Shown here in pieces: positions 17,906 to 25,259 of a stretch of DNA of 36,481 nucleotides. The position numbers and the translations under genes are program-made. Below the pieces are notes generated by a model. That model saw only the letters and a program-made list of their open reading frames with translations. It made no database searches and had not been told where the DNA came from. This stretch comes from Oscillospiraceae bacterium (lineage in GTDB: Bacteria > Bacillota > Clostridia > Oscillospirales > Ruminococcaceae): NCBI GenBank assembly GCA_022766785.1, contig JALEOL010000096.1, forward strand, positions 1 to 36,481, written 5' to 3'. Positions within the stretch are counted from its first letter, which is position 1. Every line of letters starts with the position of its first letter.

Positions 17906-17920
17906 AACGTCATCTTATCC

Positions 17921-17968
17921 AAAACCTCTCACCGCTTCGCAGGAATGCGCGGCTTGTGAGAGGTTTTT
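17921..17968 (+). terminator. Intrinsic terminator after pulA
   Basis: AAAACCTCTCAC (17921-17932) pairs with GTGAGAGGTTTT (17956-17967) and continues as a T-run. It is AT-flanked on both sides and probably works in both directions. Confidence 0.92.
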
Positions 17969-17970
17969 TG

Positions 17971-18208
17971 ATATGACTGTAATTCTATCCTGATTTATCC
18001 CATTGTCGTGTTATTCTGACCTGAAATTACGGTGCTGTGGCACAACTCCGTCAAATGGCATAACAGCGCCGTTTCCGGCTTTGGTGCAAATAATGCTTGC
18101 AATTATACGCGATTTGTGATATCGTATATTTGCAGGGTGATCTCGTTATAGAACAAAGATCTTTCAGCCTGTGAATTAAATTGTGCAGAACAACAAGGAG
18201 GAATTGTC
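17971..18208 (+). promoter_or_regulatory. Regulatory region of the Fe-alcohol dehydrogenase gene, with palindrome site 1
   Basis: GTGCTGTGGCACAAC at 18032-18046 is the first of three near-identical palindromic sites in the pyrimidine region. TATATT at 18125-18130 may be a -10 but has no well-spaced -35, as might be expected of an activator-dependent promoter. A further TTGTGC lies at 18181-18186, and AAGGAGG precedes the start codon. No terminator-like hairpin is seen in this leader. Confidence 0.6.
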
Positions 18209-19348
18209 ATGGATTTTCAGATCGTGCTGCCCGGAAAAACAATAGCAGGCAAGGGGGCTATCTCCCGTGCAGGGCTTGAGAAATACGGCAGAAAGCCGCT
18301 TATCGTCACCGGTAAATACACCGCGAAGTCTCCAGCGGCAGCAGAGCTTCTGAAATATGCTCCCTACGGAGTTGTATTTGACGGTATCACCGGGGAGCCT
18401 ACCGTGGAGATGATAAACGCAGGTGTTGCCGCATATCACGTAAATTCCTGCGATCATGTAATAGGTATCGGTGGCGGAAGCGCACTTGACAGCGCCAAGG
18501 CTGTCGCCGCAATGGCTGTGTTGGGCGGAAGCATTGCGCAATACATGGGCAGGGAGATCGACGGTGAATTCCCTCCGCTGGTGCTTATCCCGACCACCGC
18601 CGGCACAGGCTCTGAGGCGACTAAATTTACAATAATCACCGATACCGAAAAGGATATCAAGATGCTGCTCAAGGGGGACAAGCTGCTGCCCGACCTCGCT
18701 GTGCTGGATTATTCCTACACGCTGTCCTCGCCAAAGACAGTCACCGCGGCAACGGGTATGGACGCGCTGACCCATGCGATAGAGAGCTTCACATCGCGCA
18801 GGGCTAACCCGATCACCGACACCTTTGCATTGTCCGCACTGAAGCGCATTTTTGCGAACCTCCCGACAGCGTACAACAAGCCTGATGATGAGAACGCCCG
18901 GGAGCAGATGCTTCTTGCGGCTTATGAAGCCGGGGTGTGCATAAATAACGCCTCTGTCACGATAGTCCACGGAATGAGCCGCCCTATTGGCGCACTGTTT
19001 CATGTTCCACACGGCATTTCAAACGCCATGCTGGATATAAAGTGCCTGGGCTTTGCGGCGCAGGGCGCTCCGGAGAAATTCGCAGCGGCGGCGCGTGCCA
19101 TTGGTGTTTCGGACAACAAAGATGATAAAGCGGCAGCACAGGACTTCCTTGACGCACTTTCAAAGCTGTGCGCAGAGGTCGGGATACCAACGCTTGCGGA
19201 ATACGGCATCGACAGGGAAAAATTCTTTGCCGCGATGGACAAAATGGCTGATGACGCCCTTGCAAGCGGCAGCCCGGCGAATACCATAAGGGAAGTCACC
19301 AAGCAGGATATTCTGGATATCTACGCTTCTTTGTGGGATAACAATTGA
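18209..19348 (+). CDS. Iron-type alcohol dehydrogenase; candidate malonic semialdehyde reductase
   Basis: 379 residues. Group III metal-dependent alcohol dehydrogenase: NAD(P)-binding GIGGGSALDSAKA, PTTAGTGSEAT, and metal ligands D185 and H189 (in GMDALTHAIES), H254 (VHGMSRPIGALFH) and H268 (VPHG). The family reduces aldehydes to alcohols with NAD(P)H and Fe2+ or Zn2+ in the cytoplasm. Beside genes that should produce beta-alanine and then malonic semialdehyde, the simplest role is reduction of the semialdehyde to 3-hydroxypropionate, which would dispose of reducing power; a role on methylmalonic semialdehyde from thymine is equally open. This is inference from context. It has its own transcription unit, carrying the shared GTGCYGYGGCACAAC site. 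Confidence 0.88.
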   Translation: MDFQIVLPGKTIAGKGAISRAGLEKYGRKPLIVTGKYTAKSPAAAELLKYAPYGVVFDGITGEPTVEMINAGVAAYHVNSCDHVIGIGGGSALDSAKAVAAMAVLGGSIAQYMGREIDGEFPPLVLIPTTAGTGSEATKFTIITDTEKDIKMLLKGDKLLPDLAVLDYSYTLSSPKTVTAATGMDALTHAIESFTSRRANPITDTFALSALKRIFANLPTAYNKPDDENAREQMLLAAYEAGVCINNASVTIVHGMSRPIGALFHVPHGISNAMLDIKCLGFAAQGAPEKFAAAARAIGVSDNKDDKAAAQDFLDALSKLCAEVGIPTLAEYGIDREKFFAAMDKMADDALASGSPANTIREVTKQDILDIYASLWDNN

Positions 19349-19349
19349 C

Positions 19350-19451
19350 GTGCCGCGGCACAACAAAAGCATGTGCTGAAGGCACAAAATCGGCGGTTTT
19401 TCGCTGTTTTTTTCGAAAAAGGTTGACACAGCACAAATCACACGCTATAAT
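19350..19451 (+). promoter_or_regulatory. Promoter and palindrome site 2 of the carbamoyl-amidohydrolase gene
   Basis: GTGCCGCGGCACAAC (19350-19364) matches the motif at 18032 and 21117. A looser copy, GTGCTGAAGGCACAA, is at 19373-19387, and another GCACAA at 19431-19436 lies inside the promoter spacer. The promoter is TTGACA (19423-19428), 17 bases, TATAAT (19446-19451). Sites centred roughly 45-100 bases upstream fit either activation or looping repression. Confidence 0.75.
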
Positions 19452-19464
19452 CAATACATAAAGC

Positions 19465-19512
19465 AACGGCGCTTGAAGCCCCTACGGGAATTTCAGGCGC
19501 CGTTTGTTTTTC
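19465..19512 (+). terminator. Leader terminator / attenuator before the amidohydrolase
   Basis: AACGGCGC plus TTGAA (19465-19477) pairs with TTCAG plus GCGCCGTT (19492-19504), 13 bp with one G-U pair; a further CCC/GGG can close inside the loop. TTTGTTTTTC follows directly. It lies between the promoter (-10 at 19446-19451) and the AAGGAGAG site before ATG 19545, so the gene should be expressed only if termination is prevented. Confidence 0.8.
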
Positions 19513-19544
19513 AAAGAAAATATAAAAGTAAAGGAGAGCTAATT

Positions 19545-20807
19545 ATGTACACATGCAGCTACGACAGAATGAAGGACAAGATCGAAACTTTCAGCAAGTT
19601 TGGTGACGCAGGTCACGGAGGGATCACCCGTTACTCCCTTTCTCCGGCGGCGATACAGGCGAGAAACGAGTTCAAGCGCAGAATGGAAGCGATCGGAGCA
19701 ACGATCGAAGTTGACGATGTTGCATGTATGTATGCGACTCTGCCCGGCTCAGACCCGGACGCAAAGCGGATCGTTATGGGCTCCCATGTGGACAGCGTTA
19801 AGAACGGCGGCAACTACGACGGTATCCTCGGCGTAATGAGCGCGATGGAGGTGCTTGAAACGGTCGCTGAAAAGAAGATACCGCATAAGCACCCTCTTAC
19901 CGCCATGATATGGACAAACGAGGAAGGCTCGCTGTATCCTCCGGCAATGATGTGCTCCGGAATAATCTGCTATGACTATCTCCCGGAGGATATCCGCTGC
20001 AAGTTTAAATTTGAGGATATGATGGCTTCCAAGAGCATTCTTGATAACAAGTCCACCTTTGGCGAGGCTCTTGAAAAATCCGGCTTCAAGGGTGACAAGA
20101 AAAACCGTATCTCTCCCGAAAAGTACCTGTACATGTTCGAAACACACATCGAGCAGGGGCCGATCCTGGAGGACGCCGGAAATGATATCGGCGTTGTTGA
20201 CTGCGTTCTCGGAATGTTCAACTACCGCCTGAAGTTCTATGGTCAGACCACACACGCAGGAACTTTCCCGATGCCCAAGAGAAAGGACGCATTCCTGGCG
20301 GCTTCCCAGGCGCTGTGCTATCTGCATGAGGAGATCGACAAGCTGGGCTATTCCGATCTGGTATACACCACCGGCGAGGTAGTTTGCCACCCCTGCGTAC
20401 ACACCTGCGTTCCTGATTTCTTCGACTTCTCCTTTGACGCGCGCCATGAGGATCCGAAGGTGCTTGAGAAGGTGCTCACGATCGTCAAGAGCTGCGCTGA
20501 AAAGACCTGGGCAGGCTGTACCTGTGAGGTAGTCAAGGCATGGAACCGCGACACGGTTTACTATGATAAGAAGCTGGTGGGCTATGTCAAGGCAGCCGCC
20601 GAGGAGACCGGCATCAAGCACCAGTATATACATTCCGGTGCAGGTCATGACGCACAGTTCTGCGCTTACATGATCCCCACTACGATGATCTTTGTACAGA
20701 GCAAGGACGGTCTTTCCCACTGCGAGCCTGAGTTCAGCTCTGTGGAGCACTGCACCGAGGGCGCAACGGTTATGCTTAACGCTGTGCTGAAGGCTGATAA
20801 CGACTGA
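19545..20807 (+). CDS. M20-family N-carbamoyl amidohydrolase (beta-ureidopropionase type)
   Basis: 420 residues from ATG 19545, which has AAGGAGAG at ideal spacing; an upstream in-frame TTG at 19473 lies inside the leader hairpin and is unlikely. A binuclear-metal amidase of the allantoate amidohydrolase / L-carbamoylase / beta-ureidopropionase group: metal residues H81 and D92 (GSHVDSVKNGGNYDG), E126-E127 (WTNEEGS), H201 (ETHIEQGPILE) and H368 (SGAGHDA); the GQTTHAG dimerisation motif is present. With dihydropyrimidinase and dihydropyrimidine dehydrogenase nearby, N-carbamoyl-beta-alanine to beta-alanine plus CO2 and NH3 is the likely reaction. Allantoate is less likely since no allantoinase context is seen. 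Single-gene unit with its own promoter, attenuator and terminator. Confidence 0.9.
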   Translation: MYTCSYDRMKDKIETFSKFGDAGHGGITRYSLSPAAIQARNEFKRRMEAIGATIEVDDVACMYATLPGSDPDAKRIVMGSHVDSVKNGGNYDGILGVMSAMEVLETVAEKKIPHKHPLTAMIWTNEEGSLYPPAMMCSGIICYDYLPEDIRCKFKFEDMMASKSILDNKSTFGEALEKSGFKGDKKNRISPEKYLYMFETHIEQGPILEDAGNDIGVVDCVLGMFNYRLKFYGQTTHAGTFPMPKRKDAFLAASQALCYLHEEIDKLGYSDLVYTTGEVVCHPCVHTCVPDFFDFSFDARHEDPKVLEKVLTIVKSCAEKTWAGCTCEVVKAWNRDTVYYDKKLVGYVKAAAEETGIKHQYIHSGAGHDAQFCAYMIPTTMIFVQSKDGLSHCEPEFSSVEHCTEGATVMLNAVLKADND

Positions 20808-20830
20808 TCTTCTGAACATAATACAACAGG

Positions 20831-20860
20831 ACGCGGATGGCTTCGGCTGTCCGTGTTTTT
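20831..20860 (+). terminator. Intrinsic terminator with UUCG loop
   Basis: ACGCGGATGGC (20831-20841) and GCTGTCCGTGT (20846-20856) form an 11-bp stem with G-U pairs around a TTCG tetraloop, followed by a T-run to 20860, soon after the amidohydrolase stop. Confidence 0.92.
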
Positions 20861-21271
20861 GTTATGCTGGCTGTTTGAGGGGGAGTGGGTGGTGAATTCT
20901 GTTATGGAGATCATATGCTTTTGTGCACTAAGCAGTGCCTGCCCACCGGGAAATGAATGATAAGGCGCTGCCAAATTTCATTTTTGTGCTCCCTGATATA
21001 TACCCTGCAATTCCCGGAGAGCGGCTGTATCACAGGCAAAACGCACAAATCTGAGCTGTGACCCGAAATCAGAGGATCTGTCGGCACATATGTGATGTCG
21101 CGACCTCGGAAAATGTGTGCTGCGGCACAACAATATGTGTTTGTGCGGAAGCATAATGTGTGGGTGTGTGCACATTTCACATATATGGCGCTGGATTTTT
21201 GGAAATATTGTTGTGTAAATAGCCCAAATGTTATCGTGTGCATTGACAGAAAGCATATTTTGCTGTATACT
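20861..21271 (+). promoter_or_regulatory. Long regulatory region of the importer operon, with palindrome site 3
   Basis: No gene is supported here. GTGCTGCGGCACAAC lies at 21117-21131, the third copy of the shared site. Further TTGTGC/GCACAA hexamers occur at 20921-20926, 20984-20989, 21043-21048 and 21141-21146. The promoter is TTGACA (21243-21248), 17 bases, TATACT (21266-21271). The palindrome sits about 110 bases upstream of the -35. Confidence 0.7.
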
Positions 21272-21277
21272 TGAATC

Positions 21278-21391
21278 ATGAACAAGGGAAACGGAGAAAT
21301 GAATAATTCAAATCGAAATCCTGCAAGTTCACCAAGAAAAAAGATCAGAACGATCAGGGCAATGGCGCCAATGATGAAGCTATTGCCCTGA
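21278..21391 (+). CDS. Possible leader peptide of the importer operon
   Basis: A 37-codon open frame starts at ATG 21278, about the expected transcription start (+1). A second in-frame ATG at 21299 (30 codons) is preceded by AAGGGAAACGGAG and is the better start. The product is short and basic (…SPRKKIRTIRAMAPMMKLLP). Its TGA (21389-21391) lies in the 3' arm of the leader terminator, so a ribosome translating it would disrupt that hairpin. Coding status is unproven. Confidence 0.4.
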   Translation: MNKGNGEMNNSNRNPASSPRKKIRTIRAMAPMMKLLP

Positions 21392-21397
21392 TTTTTT
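21353..21397 (+). terminator. Leader terminator / attenuator of the importer-pyrimidine operon
   Basis: ATCAGGGCAAT (21353-21363) pairs perfectly with ATTGCCCTGAT (21382-21392) and is followed by TTTTTT (21392-21397). It is between the promoter at 21243-21271 and the AAGGAG at 21402-21407 of the first structural gene. This is a textbook intrinsic terminator placed in a 5' leader, i.e. an attenuator for the whole downstream operon. Confidence 0.85.
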
Positions 21398-21415
21398 ATT
21401 TAAGGAGTGATCGAT

Positions 21416-22192
21416 ATGGCAAATGAGAACACAGAGATCATGCTGGACGGTATCGGCATGGTGTACAAGGATCAGGGCGGCAATGATGTCACGGCGCTCA
21501 CCAACGTAACGCTGGATATCAAGAAGGGTGAGTTCATCTCTCTGCTTGGTCCCTCCGGATGCGGCAAGACCACTCTACTGAGAATTATCGCGGATCTTCT
21601 TCACCCTACGTCAGGAAAGATCACGGTGGGCGGAGTTTCTCCCCGGGAAGCAAGGCTTGCACAGCGCTACGGCATTGTGTTCCAGAGCCCGGTGCTTTAC
21701 GACTGGCGCACAGTCAGAAAGAACGTTATGCTTCCGCTGGAGATAATGCATGTGCCCAAGGACGAGCGCGAGGATATCGCGGACAGCATGCTGGAGATGG
21801 TAGGGCTTACGAATTTCGCAAACCACTATCCCAATCAGCTCTCAGGCGGTATGCAGCAGAGAGTAGGCATTGCAAGAGCGCTGGCTATACGCCCGGAGAT
21901 ACTGCTGATGGACGAGCCATTCTCAGCGCTGGACGAATTCACCCGTGAGAAGCTGCACGTCGATCTGCTGAAGATCTGGCGAAAGACAAACAAGACGATC
22001 ATCTTTGTAACGCACAACATCTCCGAAAGCGTGTTCCTGTCCGACAGAGTGTGCGTACTTTCACCTCACCCGGGACGTCTTTCGGCGGTGGTTGACATCG
22101 ATCTTCCCCGACCGAGGACTCTGGAGCTTACCGACACACAGGAATTCACAGAGCTTGTATCAAAGGTAAGGAACAGCTTCGAGGGCGTATGA
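21416..22192 (+). CDS. ABC transporter ATP-binding protein (SsuB/TauB/ThiZ type)
   Basis: 258 residues from ATG 21416, eight bases after AAGGAG; an upstream GTG at 21407 overlaps that site and is less likely. Complete nucleotide-binding domain: Walker A GPSGCGKTT, Q-loop VFQSPVLYDW, signature LSGGMQQR, Walker B ILLMDEPFSALDE, and switch His in FVTHNISE. It energises the membrane importer encoded by the next two genes. This class, with NMT1/SsuA-like binding proteins, imports nitrogen- or sulfur-containing small molecules such as pyrimidines, riboflavin precursors, taurine or sulfonates. Here the operon predicts a pyrimidine or hydantoin-like substrate. It overlaps or nearly overlaps the next gene. 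Confidence 0.93.
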   Translation: MANENTEIMLDGIGMVYKDQGGNDVTALTNVTLDIKKGEFISLLGPSGCGKTTLLRIIADLLHPTSGKITVGGVSPREARLAQRYGIVFQSPVLYDWRTVRKNVMLPLEIMHVPKDEREDIADSMLEMVGLTNFANHYPNQLSGGMQQRVGIARALAIRPEILLMDEPFSALDEFTREKLHVDLLKIWRKTNKTIIFVTHNISESVFLSDRVCVLSPHPGRLSAVVDIDLPRPRTLELTDTQEFTELVSKVRNSFEGV

Positions 22193-22206
22193 CAGGAGGG
22201 AACGGC

Positions 22207-23058
22207 ATGACAAACGCAAAACCGGCGCAAAAGGGCTTCCTCCCGGCACTGAAGCGCTTCGCTCATTCAAAGAAAATGGTGACGCTTGTCTGGATACTGG
22301 GCATAGTGGTCATCTGGGAGATATTCGCGTTCATCGTTGCGGCGACAAAGCGCACTCCGGTGAATGTGCTGCCGCATCTGTGGGAGATAATCGGGTCGTT
22401 TTTCAGCGACAAGAAGGTCACCGGAAAAATGACGATGATAGAGCTTATCGGCACGGCGTGCGGCGAAACGCTTTCCCGTGCGGGAATAGGCTTCCTGACG
22501 GGAATTGTGCTGGGATATATCCTGGCGCTGCTGATGAACCTTTCCAGGGTAGTCGAGAAGATCGCGTTCCCTTATCTGATGATAATCCAGATGATACCGA
22601 TACTCGGTATGGCGCCGATAATCCTCTCAATAACCGGCGATATCAATTCCGCAAGAATAGTCATCGCTGCGATACTTACATTCTATCCGGTATCGACCAA
22701 CGTTCTCGCCGGCTTCCGTTCGGTGGAGCGTGAAAAGCACGAGCTGATGTACAGCTACGCGGCGAACAAATTCCAGCTTTACACAAAGACGCTTATCCCG
22801 GCATGTATACCGTACTTCTTCACGGGACTGAAGATCTCCGCGCCGATGGCTATCACAGCTTCGATCCTGGTGGATACTCTCCAGGGCGGCAACGGACTTG
22901 GCTGTATGCTCTCCCAGTCCCTCAAGGGCGGCATGACCCGTCTGGTGTTCTGGGACATCGTGCTGATAAGCGCGGTGATCGGAATTCTGAGCTTTGTGCT
23001 TATGGGCGTGATAGAGAGGCTTCTCTGCCCGTACAAGCGCAACAGGACAAGCGACTGA
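22207..23058 (+). CDS. ABC transporter permease 1 (SsuC-like)
   Basis: 283 residues from ATG 22207 with GGAGG seven bases before; an ATG at 22189 overlapping the ATPase stop (ATGA) is the alternative. About six membrane spans, beginning with VTLVWILGIVVIWEIFAFIV. The segment from about ERE KHELMYSYAANKFQLYTKTLIPACIPYF carries the EAA-like loop that docks on the ATPase. Member of the binding-protein-dependent permease family used with NMT1-type binding proteins. A second, different permease follows after 12 bases, so the channel is predicted to be a heterodimer. Confidence 0.9.
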   Translation: MTNAKPAQKGFLPALKRFAHSKKMVTLVWILGIVVIWEIFAFIVAATKRTPVNVLPHLWEIIGSFFSDKKVTGKMTMIELIGTACGETLSRAGIGFLTGIVLGYILALLMNLSRVVEKIAFPYLMIIQMIPILGMAPIILSITGDINSARIVIAAILTFYPVSTNVLAGFRSVEREKHELMYSYAANKFQLYTKTLIPACIPYFFTGLKISAPMAITASILVDTLQGGNGLGCMLSQSLKGGMTRLVFWDIVLISAVIGILSFVLMGVIERLLCPYKRNRTSD

Positions 23059-23070
23059 GGAGGGATAGCA

Positions 23071-23871
23071 ATGAGATCGAAGAAATGGCTGGGCATGTTA
23101 TCCAGCGTTGGTCTGCCGCTGCTTTTCGGCGTGGTTATCTTCGTACTCTGGCAGACGCAGATACTTCATTCGTGGATGGGTACTGATACGATTACCCTTC
23201 CGCTTCCCACCAGGATAGGCGAGATCATTTCGCAGAACAACGAAAGCATCGGCAGTCAGATAAAAATGACGCTGATCGTTGCACTGGGCGGACTGGTGGC
23301 AGGCAGCCTTCTGGGATATCTCATCGCGGTGATCGCAACGATATTCCGCAAGTGGGGCGCAGGCGGTCTTACCATAGTGTCGGCTTTCAATGCGATACCG
23401 ATAGTCGCCCTGGCTCCGGTGATCAACAACTGGACGCGTGACGTCAGCAACGAGGTCTCCGTCAGGAGCACGATGGCGAAGATAATCGTGGTGACTATTT
23501 CCTGCACCGCTGCAATGAGCGTAAACGCGTTCCGTGGACTTACCGAGCTGAAGCCGTTCTCCGAGGATCTCATGAAATCCTATGCGGCGAGCAAGGTGAC
23601 GGTATTCCTGAAGCTGAGGCTGCCGAACTCGCTGCCGTATGTGTTCACGGCGCTTAGAGTGAGCGTTCCGGCGAGCGTCATCGGCGCACTTGTAACCGAA
23701 TACTTCGCTGAGGACACGGTGGGCGTCGGCAGACAGATCCGCGAGAATATCGTAAAAGGACAATATCCCACGGCGTGGGCTTACATCGCGACAGCCTGCG
23801 CGATAGGCATCGGAATGTACATCATTCTCATGCTGGTGGAAAGAGCAGTGCTTAAACGCAGAAGGGCGTGA
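23071..23871 (+). CDS. ABC transporter permease 2 (SsuC-like)
   Basis: 266 residues, GAGGAGGG before the ATG. Around six membrane spans starting at LPLLFGVVIFVLWQTQILH; the EAA-like loop is in ELKPFSEDLMKSYAASKVTVF followed by LKLRLPNSLPYVFTALRVS. It is clearly homologous to the preceding permease but divergent, consistent with a heterodimeric channel. The binding lipoprotein gene follows after 50 bases. Confidence 0.9.
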   Translation: MRSKKWLGMLSSVGLPLLFGVVIFVLWQTQILHSWMGTDTITLPLPTRIGEIISQNNESIGSQIKMTLIVALGGLVAGSLLGYLIAVIATIFRKWGAGGLTIVSAFNAIPIVALAPVINNWTRDVSNEVSVRSTMAKIIVVTISCTAAMSVNAFRGLTELKPFSEDLMKSYAASKVTVFLKLRLPNSLPYVFTALRVSVPASVIGALVTEYFAEDTVGVGRQIRENIVKGQYPTAWAYIATACAIGIGMYIILMLVERAVLKRRRA

Positions 23872-23921
23872 CCCTTCCGTTTAGATAGAACAAAAGGTAT
23901 AAAGAAAGGCAGGTACACATT

Positions 23922-25124
23922 ATGAAAGCAGAAACCAAAAGAGTATTCCTTGCAGGAGTTGCGGCAATTCTGGCATGCGCACAGCTGACAGCTTGTTCCG
24001 GAGGCACATCAGGCTCCGACAGCTCGTCTTCCACCAGCGCGGCTGACAGCTCCGTTGCAGACAGCAGTTCCGCAGCGGAAAGTACAGCAGCCGAGGACAG
24101 TTCAGCGGCAGACAGCGAGGCTGCTTCCGGTCTGATGTCCAGCGCAGAGATCATCAAGGCTGCGGCAGATGAGGGAACAGTAGGCAACTGGGGACTCGGC
24201 AACGAGTATGAGATCCAGGCGCTGCTGACAAAGTACGGACTTCCCACTGATTATATCACCATGGACTTCACCATGGATCAGTTCGACAGCGACAGCGTAA
24301 AGCTGGCTTCTGCGATGACATATAACGAGCTTGGTCTTGTAAAGAACAGCTACGACGGCGGCTACGGCTACGGCGACGACGTAAGCATCATCGATATGAA
24401 CGACGAGGGCGTTGCAATGCTGGAGGACAACCTGTTCACCTCCAAGGCATTCGCTGAGGCTAACCCGAATACCGTAAAGGCTTTCGTTTCGGCTTCCATG
24501 AAGGGCTGGGCTTACGCCTGCGAGCACCCGGACGAGGCAGCGCAGATCGTATTCGAGGCTGGTTCCTCCGTATCCGCTGACCACCAGGCATATATGGCGA
24601 CAGAGGTAGCAAAGCTCGTTACCACTGACATGAACGACAATTCCGTTTCCGCATCTGATGTAGGCAACATGGACGAGACCGCTATGCAGCAGACCCTTGA
24701 CCTTGCAAAGCAGTACATCATTCTTGAGGACAGCTCCGCAAAGGATAAGCTGGCTTCCATGACCCTTGACGATATCCGCAGCACTGATTATCTCACCTAC
24801 GACCCTGCAACAGACGGCGCTCCCGAAAAGACCTCCGTTTCCGTACAGCTCAAGTGGCTGCCGCAGGCTCAGTTCATGGGCTATTATGTAGCAGAGGCAA
24901 AGGGCTACTATGACGAGGTCGGTCTGGACGTTGAGATCATCTCCGGCGGCGGCGACATCTCCGAGACTACCGCGGTATACAACGGCACTGTTGACTTCGG
25001 CGTAACATGGGTTTCCAACCTCATCAACGCAAACGCAGGCGGCATGGAGCTGCTGGAGGTTGCTCAGGTATATCAGAGATCCGGTCTGGTTCTGGTTTAC
25101 AAGAACGCTAACTACACAAAGTAA
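23922..25124 (+). CDS. NMT1/THI5-family substrate-binding lipoprotein, apparently circularly permuted
   Basis: 400 residues. Signal peptide with lipobox QLTAC (Cys25), then a Ser/Ala/Asp-rich linker to about residue 73. In ordinary NMT1/SsuA-like proteins the mature chain starts with a strand like [27 protein letters not shown]-type sequence. Here that segment (SVQLKWLPQAQFMGYYVAEA, KGYYDEVGLDVEI, VDFGVTWVSNL, SGLVLVYK) is at residues 304-394, at the C-terminus. The segment that normally follows it (GTVGNWGLGNEYEIQALLTK, MTYNELGLVKNSY, ANPNTVKAFVSASMKGWAYA, CEHPDEAAQIVFEAG, MTLDDIRSTDYL) is at about 74-291, directly after the linker. A short acidic linker (TYDPATDGAPEK) joins old C-terminus to old N-terminus. 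The frame is open throughout. It is the binding protein of the importer; the ligand is probably a pyrimidine-related compound. Confidence 0.9.
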   Translation: MKAETKRVFLAGVAAILACAQLTACSGGTSGSDSSSSTSAADSSVADSSSAAESTAAEDSSAADSEAASGLMSSAEIIKAAADEGTVGNWGLGNEYEIQALLTKYGLPTDYITMDFTMDQFDSDSVKLASAMTYNELGLVKNSYDGGYGYGDDVSIIDMNDEGVAMLEDNLFTSKAFAEANPNTVKAFVSASMKGWAYACEHPDEAAQIVFEAGSSVSADHQAYMATEVAKLVTTDMNDNSVSASDVGNMDETAMQQTLDLAKQYIILEDSSAKDKLASMTLDDIRSTDYLTYDPATDGAPEKTSVSVQLKWLPQAQFMGYYVAEAKGYYDEVGLDVEIISGGGDISETTAVYNGTVDFGVTWVSNLINANAGGMELLEVAQVYQRSGLVLVYKNANYTK

Positions 25125-25259
25125 GGTAAATACGATCTTTCATTCCCACGGCAGATCCTCACTCCGGTGAGGATTTGTCGGAAAGCCCGGTGCAGCGATG
25201 TACCCGGTTTTCCGACAAATTACAATTTGCCAGATCTGTATTTTAAGGAGGCTTCTGAT
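25125..25259 (+). other. Tandem hairpins between the binding protein and dihydropyrimidinase genes
   Basis: ATCCTCAC/GTGAGGAT (25155-25162, 25167-25174) is a perfect 8-bp stem with a TCCG loop. Next, 25173-25191 pairs with 25202-25220: 19 positions with a single mismatch and one G-U pair around a 10-base loop. No T-run follows, so this looks like an mRNA-stabilising or processing element that separates a highly expressed binding protein from the enzyme genes, or an intergenic repeat. AAGGAGG at 25245-25251 is the ribosome binding site of the next gene. Confidence 0.65.

Noticed and set aside
19473-19544. Upstream TTG start for the amidohydrolase
   Set aside because: It lies inside the leader terminator and lacks a ribosome binding site; ATG 19545 has AAGGAGAG and gives the normal family length.
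23922-25124. Fusion of two different genes instead of a permutation
   Set aside because: The two parts are complementary halves of one binding-protein fold, with no duplicated segment and a single signal peptide.
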